The notes under the pieces: generated by a model
The model's database searches: none
What the model was told of the DNA's origin: nothing
Seen by the model: only the letters and a program-made list of their open reading frames with translations
Source of the DNA: Setophaga petechia
Taxonomy: Eukaryota; Chordata; Aves; Passeriformes; Parulidae
Reading direction: 5' to 3'
Length of the DNA: 64,000 bases
Assembly: GCA_024362935.1 (NCBI GenBank)
Contig: JANCRA010000009.1
Location: 30,103,166-30,167,165 of the forward strand
Part shown: positions 56,373 through 64,000 of the stretch, piece after piece
Numbering within the stretch: position 1 is the stretch's first letter
Layout of the letters: each line of letters begins with the position of its first letter
Translations under genes and position numbers: made by a program

Positions 56373-59300
56373 TAGTGCTTCTTGTGCTTTCATTGCTCGC
56401 CTTGTGCTGTGGACCACAGGCCAGGTATGTAAACCGGGTTTTGAGTAGCCAGGTGATTAAAATACTGGTTAGTGTACATACCATTAGTACAGTTTCTCAA
56501 GAGTGACCACCTTTTTTTGCAGTACATGTTAAGGAAATACTGTTAATGCATTTTCATTGAAACAAATTGAATGGAATAGTTATTTTCGTTCTTACGTGCT
56601 AACAGCACACTATGATTTGTTTTCAACTTGGGACATTGGTTCTTAGATGGCTTAGCCTCCAGCTAAGGTAGATTTTTATATTTAAGATTTCTAACCTAAA
56701 TAGAAAATGTTGTTCAGAGCTTTGCAGAAAGATATGTAAAGTGTAATAGAATATCTCAATCTTCAGTTTTCACAGAAAACATTACTTATAATAAATACTG
56801 GTTAGTGTTAAAGTGACTTTTTTGAAGCTGGGTGATGGAAGTTGGCTAACACTACCTGTTAAGTGGTTGAGAAGGGTATCTATGTTGTTGAACTTTATAC
56901 AGCTCTTTTGGGAAATTTGGACACTTACACGTTTGTGCAAGCCATTTCAAAATTAGAGCACTTTTTTCTTCGTCAGTGGCTAGATGCTCTTGTGATACCT
57001 GTACCACACAGCTGTGTGACAAGATAAAATGAAACCATATTTTTGATGTCTTTATGTTGTATGTACTTTCTGATATTTAGTGAGAAATGAATTTATAGAG
57101 TTTTTTTGTTCTACTCAGCCTAGTGTTTATTTTTGCAAAACTTAAGGAGGTCTCAAATACACTAAGCTCCTGATCTCTCACATTTGACTGAAATCAGCCA
57201 AAGGAGTTCAAAAGTTCTTCAGGGAAGGAAAGAGAAGGGCATGCATGCACACAAACAGGGTATGGTTGCATAAATCTCATTTCATGCTGAGAACACATGC
57301 AGTAGAACAGAACAAAAAGCCTTTTACTGTATGGCATTTCATGCTGTAATGGAGTTCTGCGTCGTCTGTGGCGTGGATAGCAATCTGATAGGACATGGTG
57401 GTGCTGGAGGCTGAGCTGCGTTTGGCGTGGTCAGGGTAGCAAGTAAAGATGTCAGTAGGCAGCACACCAGGTGCAGTGTATATTGCTCTAGAGGACTTCA
57501 AGTTTTATGCTGAAGGAAATATTAGACTTTGTGTTTTAATACTGCTGCAGCATGGGCCAGTTTGGTTATGGGAGAGCAGATCTATGCCACAAAAACCATT
57601 GCCCTGCTGTGATCTCACAGGGATGTGAGCCCTGTCTTATCGGACTCTCACTCTCTTGTCATCAGAGGAGGCACTCTCATGCAGCCCTGAGCATATCCAG
57701 TGCTCAGAAAAGATCAGGTAGAGGAGGATAGTTAATCTGTTTAATGATAATGTGGTCCTGAAGAAATTCCTCTTCATTTTGCTGTAGCATTTAAGGACTG
57801 GTGAAACAGAATTAAGCAGCAAAATCAAATGCTCTGTTTCACCTACAACAAACCAGACTTGGATTGTAAAGGAGCAAAACAAACTGACAGAGGGAGCTGT
57901 GATATGCAGGAGAAGGTACTGTGTGAAGCCACTGCTGTAGCAGAGACCACGCTGTGTGTCTTCAGCCTGCTCTCACTTTCCTACCTGATGGCCCTTGTAC
58001 CTGCTTGCTTTCATCTGGGCTTCTAGGAATTTTAGCAGCCCCCAGCAAGAGGGCTGTGAGACTGGCAGGGAGGGTGCATGGGTGGGGTGACAGGCACCTT
58101 TAACTCCCCTGAGTTTTAGGCATGACTGTCCTTTTCAATTAATAAAAAAAAAAAAGTGAAAAAGGAAGCAGTATGTCAGTGTTGGGGAAGAAAGGGGTTG
58201 TGTTTAACCTTCAGTGAGGGTTGAGGTCTGACAGTCTTGTAAATGGTTGTCTCTTGTGTAGCCCTGAGAAAAGCATATAAGCTTTCCCAGCATGCTGTAG
58301 TGACTAATGTAGGCAGCTTTCCTCTCAGACAGATGGCAGTTGAAGATTACTATCAGATATAATTAGCTTTCCTCTTGCATAGGTAAGAGAACTGAAGTGC
58401 GTAATTCAGGGCTATGAGCTGCACTGTAAGATGGATACCCACTTAAAGTTTGTGCTGCTGTACAGATTGCTGTAGCATCACTTTATTGCTCTGAATACAC
58501 AGAAGTACCTAAATGAACTTGTGCAAACTTTTCTGCAAGGAGCTGAATTATACAGCAACTAACAGTTGTCCTGTGAAAAATTCCAGTTCTTTCTTTACAC
58601 TGTTTACCCTGCTCATTTGTTCTTTGTTATGAATTTGAGTTCAAGTTTATTTAACAAAACATGATGAATGATACTCTAAATGCTAAACTAAGATACACCT
58701 TCATCTGTGTTTCACTTGGGAAGCTCAGTACCTTACAAACAATTTTTTTTTTTTTTTTTACATTTTCATGCATGTAGACTCACTGGTAACCTTTTCCATT
58801 CAGAGAAGATGCCAGGACTTTACACAGTGGTAAATGTTGTAAAGGCCTACATTTTTCTACAATGCTGTGTATCTTGTAGCTCTCAGTCCTCAGGATATGT
58901 TTGAATATTCTATGTGGTAGTTTTTCTATCACATTTAAAAAACAAAACAAAGCACTGAAAACATTTAGGGGATCAGATACAGGCTCTGATGCAAACTGTA
59001 TGGCTTATTTTGTGCATTCTCATGATTACAAAGTAGCTTATTAGAGCTTTTCTTATGGGTGGTTTGGTTGTTATTGTAAATACTGTATTTGAGCTTCAGT
59101 ACTAAGAAAACAAAGCTGTGTATAAAGAAGGCTTGTGAAAAGTCTTAATGTTTACAATATTCAAGTTTTTCCAGTGTGGCACTGTCAGTTTTGGGTTAGT
59201 TTTCTGATGGTAATTAGCACTGAAGTTTCATCTTCTGATTTTCATCCAAAGGCAAAGGCAGTGCATTCATTGAGAGCACTGAGAATTGTAAGGGTTTAAC

Positions 59301-62300
59301 ATTATCAGAGAAGCTGCTCAAACTGCTGGTGTACTGCAGATTTCTCCTGAGCTGGCAGGATCCCTGCTTGTGAGAAGCTTCCAAGATTTTGTAGTTGTGT
59401 GGGGTAAGTGCTACCACTTGTCTCTATTTTCCTCCCTTCCTGAATTAATTTAGCTTTACACTTTTCACTTACTTGTTTTGCTGCATTCCTGAGAATCCCA
59501 GAGCTCTCTTCTGTGCAGATGCCTTGCAGCAGATTGACTTGCAGAATTTACTGCTGGGGCAAGTTGCATCACAAACAGCTGGGGATTTAGGGGATGTTTT
59601 TGGTCGTTGGTTTGGGGCATTTTTGGGGTGGTGGTGGTATTGGTTTTTTTTTATTTTTCTTTGGTAGTTGAGGCAAGACCGGGAGCAGCACAGCAAAAAT
59701 GAAGAAATGTATTGTGTTTGGGGCTCTGACTACAGACATGTTTGGCATGTTATTTAAATGAAAATTTAACTGTTCAGTTTTGTATGCTGGCCATGTGCAT
59801 GTTCACACCTATTTTTTTGGCTTCTTAATCCATACAAATCTGCGTAATGTAACCTGTTCCTTTTTAAAGTGTGGGGACATATGGACAATAAAAATTACAG
59901 TAAAAAGCTGTGCCATCTAATGATGGCAATCGTAATGCATTTGTAATTTATTACGACTGGGGTTTGCAAATATTACTGCAAAAACTAGTCATACAAAAAG
60001 CACCTGGTTCTATTTAGGGACAGATTCTGACGCCAGTATGGATCAGAATTGATACTGATACAATGAAGTAAGAAAATAGTCTGATCTACTTGGGATTTAT
60101 TGGCAGTGTAGATGGGGGGGCATTTAATTCTTCAGGTGCTGGCAGTGAAGCTAGTAAGTTAGCCCTCTATTATCCATTGGGGAAAAAAAGGCAGCAAAAA
60201 CCCCACCATGTTTTTTCCATGCCCTTGAGAGCCCTAATTTTGCTTGTGAGTGGGCTTTGGTGTTGTGGTTCTTTGTGTGTTTTGTTTCCTTGGATTTTTT
60301 TGAGGGGGATTTGTTTTAACCTGATGTTGAGATTTATTCTTTGTTTCTCCCTAACTGACTGGTAGATTTAGTTTTATAATTCCAGCCATTTTAGTGAGAG
60401 CTGAGGTTAAATGACTAGCTCCAAATCAGCTAGGATGTTTTAGATATGCTAGGCATTATTAGAAGACAAAGTGTGGCTTGTTTTAAGGTGAACTTAATGC
60501 TGTAGTGAATGTGCACATAAAATAAATACAGATCAAATTTTCTGGTTGGACCTTTATTTGCTTAGATTGATCATAGTTCCTGGAGGAAAAAATAATGTGC
60601 TGGATGGGGTTTCTAACTGAACTGTTTTGAAACTTGACTAATTTGCCTTTTCCCAGCCATTTCGCTTACTTTTTTCCATTTTTTTCTCTCTGGGAAACCT
60701 AAGAGGGAAGGATTGCTGGTTTGACCTCAATCCTCTAACTCTGCAGGCACTTATGGACAAAGCAGTGGTGTGATGAATGAGTAACTGATTTAGTACTGGG
60801 TTACATATCTCTCTATTAAAAATTTTCTATTTTTTTCAATTTTCAATTTTTTCTTTTTTTCATTATGTAGTATTTCTGTGGTCTTGGCCTTTTTGAAAGG
60901 AGGTGAAGAAGCAAAACAACTCAATCATGATGCTCTGTTCCTTGGAGGAAGAGTAACTCAAGTTGACTGAAACTTGAGTTGTGTAAGTCAAAGTATGAGA
61001 AAAGAATGACCTGAACTCTGACCCCCAGAACATGTTTCATGGTTGTTTATATTTCAGTCCCTTTTGGAAAAAGAGCTGAAAGAATAGGGGAAACAGAGTG
61101 GGAAGGAGCAGTGTTGTCGCCACAGCTTGTAGAAGACCTGCTTGGATTTATAGTACTGCTTCTTTGTTCTTTATTATGCAGACACCTATGATGTGTAAAA
61201 TATAACTAGCAGCCTAGCTTAGGTTGGCTAAAGGTTTAAAGGTTAATCTGGGAGAACGTAAGAGGGCTAGGAAAAAATCTATCAGCTAAGGTTGTATTAC
61301 TGACTTTGTGTGGTTTGGTTTCATATTTTTTTTTATGTTTGGTTAAAGCTTTGGGAGTTAAGGAAGCAGAGCTATTTGTGCTCAGCTCATACTTGCGTTT
61401 GACTTTGTGTGCACAGGTTAGCTTCTGACCAAACCCCAAATAATTGTGTACTGCATGGCATCTCTGTAGCTGCTGGCCGTGACAGAAATTGCTCATCTGT
61501 TTTCTGAGTCCACAGGAGGAAGAAGGAGGGAAAAGAAGTGAAGTGTGCTGACGGGAGGGCTGTAGAGGGTCAGGACAGGGAAAGCATATGGAAACGTCTC
61601 TTCCCAATTTACCTGTGCCTTTGCATAGATTGTCTGCTTCTTGTCCTCCCTCATCTCAAGGCACAAAGACAGGCAAGAAGATGAGGCTGTGGACTTGATC
61701 TTACACTTGATTGTAATTATAGGCAAGGTTTCTGGAAATCTGTGATACTGACAAAGTACCAGTAAGATGAGAATCCAGTAGTTAGTATTCTCTTTCTCCT
61801 CAAAGCTGCAATTTGGATTTGGATCTATCCAGGGCTGATTTTTAAGCTGGAGTTAGCAGTGTTTAGCTGTGTGTCCATTATTGGACTAAATCCTAAGCCA
61901 TCTTGGAACATTAAAGAATATTGTTTTCTATCTTGAAGGGAAAAAAAATTAAAAATATAATTTACCAGATGAAAAATATCAGTTCAGTTATTTTTTTTTG
62001 TGCTTGCAGTTTTAGTTGTGTGTGTGCACCATGCTATGGAGCATGCTGTCGCCTTGAGCTGGTGCCAGGGATCCACACTGCACTGTGATAATCAGCCAAA
62101 ATATTAGCTCAGATCTCAAGGGTGTCATAGCAACCCTGTGATAGCCCCAAGCTGGAGGTGACATATGCTGCCTCTCAGCAGGGCTATAGAACTCAGCCTG
62201 GATACTGTTCCTATTCAAGGGCCGTTTCTGTGGAATCCAATGCCTGAGCTCCCTTTTAGTTTACTTACCAGGATTTTCTGGCAGGATGCACTGGCTGATG

Positions 62301-64000
62301 CTTTGTGCTTCTGTTTCTCATCTGTGGAGCTGGTATTTCATGTCAGTTAGAAGTGATGTGAAATTTTGCATCAGTAGGCTCAAAAGTGATATCTCTGTGA
62401 AACAGTGCACATAATTGATTGAGGTTCGTCTGAGAACAGGATCACAGCATTTTCTTTTGCAACCAAATTGGGACCTCTTTTAGTAAGCTTTAAAAAGCTT
62501 GTAACTTGACCTAGGCTTGTACACATGCCTTTTTGCTCTCTAAGAAGCAGTCTGATGAGTGCATGCAGCCTCTAATTTCTTTCTGGTTCTGCCCCCACTG
62601 TGGGATATGTGTAAGAGCTCCTGGGTCCTCGGGCAGAATGAGGAAAGAAGAGGGGAAAAAGCAGTTAACTACTGAACAGATGACACCTTATCTCATGCAG
62701 TAAGAACAAGGGAGTCTGAGCATGGTGATGAGACTGTAAGTCAGGACACGCGGGCCTTTTGCAGCTTTTGCCAAACCTTCTGCATTGATGACATGTCGTC
62801 TTTGAAGGCTACAGACTTGCATTTTTCTGATCTTTTTTGATCTGCTGAGTTGAGAATCTGTGGAGCTGGAGATAAGAATTGGAGAGCTGTAGGTGCTGTC
62901 ATCTGTTCTACCCAAAACACAGAGATGAACTGTGCTTGTTCTGCAGCCTTTGGGAAGGCAGCTAACTTTCCTCTTCCACCAGATGTGCTGTATAGATAAA
63001 TTAGTATTAGAGGAGGTGAAAATACAATAGATTTAACTGGACTTGAAATCTTGATCAGTATCCTTTAGCCAAAGGATGTGCTTCTGTGGGAAGAGTTTCT
63101 GAAATTATAAATATGTCTGCACAGCCACACCAGAGGAAAAGTGATGCATAGATCTTGTAGACTCTAGACAAAGGCAAACTGAAATAGCAATCAGTGCTGA
63201 AAAATACTAAGTTGCTTTTTCATTTTGCTTGGCCCAGCTGGCAGTTATGCTCTGAAGAGCACAATACCAGTGTCTGTTATTGAAAGACAAAAACAGAATA
63301 AAAGAATCCTGAATTGTCCACAAAGTAATAAATGTATTGCTGTCTCTTGTGGTACAGAATATGTTTCACCATTAGCAGGATGATGAAGGGGAGGAAGATA
63401 AGCACTTAGGCCCTAAAACAAATCTATTGCAGCCTGTCCTGAAATGCAGCACAAGGTCAGAGATGAACACAGTTTGTGTCTCCACAGTAAATTAATGTCA
63501 GCAGAGGCTGCGTTTCTGCTGTGTTTGGAGAAAGACTGTCTTTTTTTTTGTCTTTTTTTTTTCCCCTCAGATACCTGCATACTGTGGAAGTAAAATGGGT
63601 AGCTTGGTGTTTTCTTGTAGAGGAAGGAGGCGTCAGTTGTCATAGACAGCAAATTGTTCCTCTATTGCTTATCCCCATGTTTTTGGAAGAGATTAGAGCA
63701 GAAAGTGTTTTATCTTCCAGTGCAGGGAGTAACTTTGGCAGCAGTTACTTCTATGTGTTGTGTGATGTGGTGTGATGCTAGCAGCCCTTAGTGACATTTT
63801 GACACAGTAAAACCTTAGGGTTTTTTAGCGTCATGGTTTGTACAGGTTTTCAGGAACAGGAATAACTGCTTTGGTTTGGTATGGGGCACGACAGATTAAC
63901 AAGAACCTTTTCCAATTCTGATGCTGCTAAATGTACAACTTCAAAAGTACAACTTCAAAACCAAGTCTGCGTTGTTGGAGAGTTAGAAAACTAGTTTTAA
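56373..64000. other. Unannotated AT-rich DNA, possible first intron
   Basis: Contains poly-T or poly-A runs (58744-58760, 58142-58155, 63541-63561) and a short duplication GTACAACTTCAAAA at about 63932-63960. A TTTCCCCTCAG acceptor-like site at 63566-63576 opens onto a frame without recognised similarity. No gene confirmed. Confidence 0.4.

Noticed and set aside
63566..63640. Acceptor-like TTTCCCCTCAG followed by CTGCATACTGTGG, considered as the first coding exon of ST3GAL6
   Set aside because: Only a few residues resemble the remembered N-terminus, the matching frame stops almost at once, and the expected start codon and preceding residues are absent.

Overview
The window is vertebrate nuclear DNA, almost certainly from a bird and probably a passerine. 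The evidence is one interrupted gene with GT-AG introns, CR1 LINE 3' ends with the avian ORF2 C-terminal reading, several avian-type solo LTRs, and eukaryotic tRNA genes with internal A and B boxes. There are no bacterial-style gene clusters. Most of the sequence is AT-rich and non-coding, and most open frames in it are chance.

Layout. (1) 1-3.3 kb: a possible but unidentified minus-strand coding exon (718-942), a small CpG island (about 2,440-2,690), and two intact tRNA genes, Ile-AAT and Asp-GTC, both on the plus strand. (2) 3.7-12.2 kb: a complete seven-exon minus-strand gene for coproporphyrinogen-III oxidase (CPOX). It carries a 403-codon reading frame, consistent splice phases at every junction and a GC-box-rich CpG-island promoter. 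(3) 12.2-18.75 kb: a repeat cluster upstream of CPOX. It holds three CR1 fragments, one ERV1-like LTR and a 1.46-kb solo LTR interrupted by a nested 746-bp LTR. (4) 18.75-35.2 kb: a gene-poor stretch with a dense group of LTRs at 22.3-26.85 kb and an inverted partner of the 1.46-kb LTR at 33.74-35.19 kb. (5) 35.2-49.5 kb: unannotated DNA with small tandem duplications. (6) 49.5-51.6 kb: a GC-rich region with exon-like segments and strong plus-strand splice donors. It looks like the promoter and 5' non-coding exons of a plus-strand gene. From mammalian gene order next to CPOX I suggest ST3GAL6, but no coding sequence confirms it. (7) 51.6-64 kb: AT-rich DNA, plausibly the first intron of that gene.

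Function. CPOX carries out the sixth step of haem synthesis in the mitochondrial intermembrane space. The tRNA genes are independent RNA polymerase III units just beyond its 3' end. The LTRs are solo elements; I saw no gag, pol or env coding between them. I found no new multi-gene system. The most notable structures are the inverted LTR pair with a nested insertion, the LTR hot spot, the two-exon transcript candidate near 50 kb and the orphan exon at 0.7-0.9 kb.
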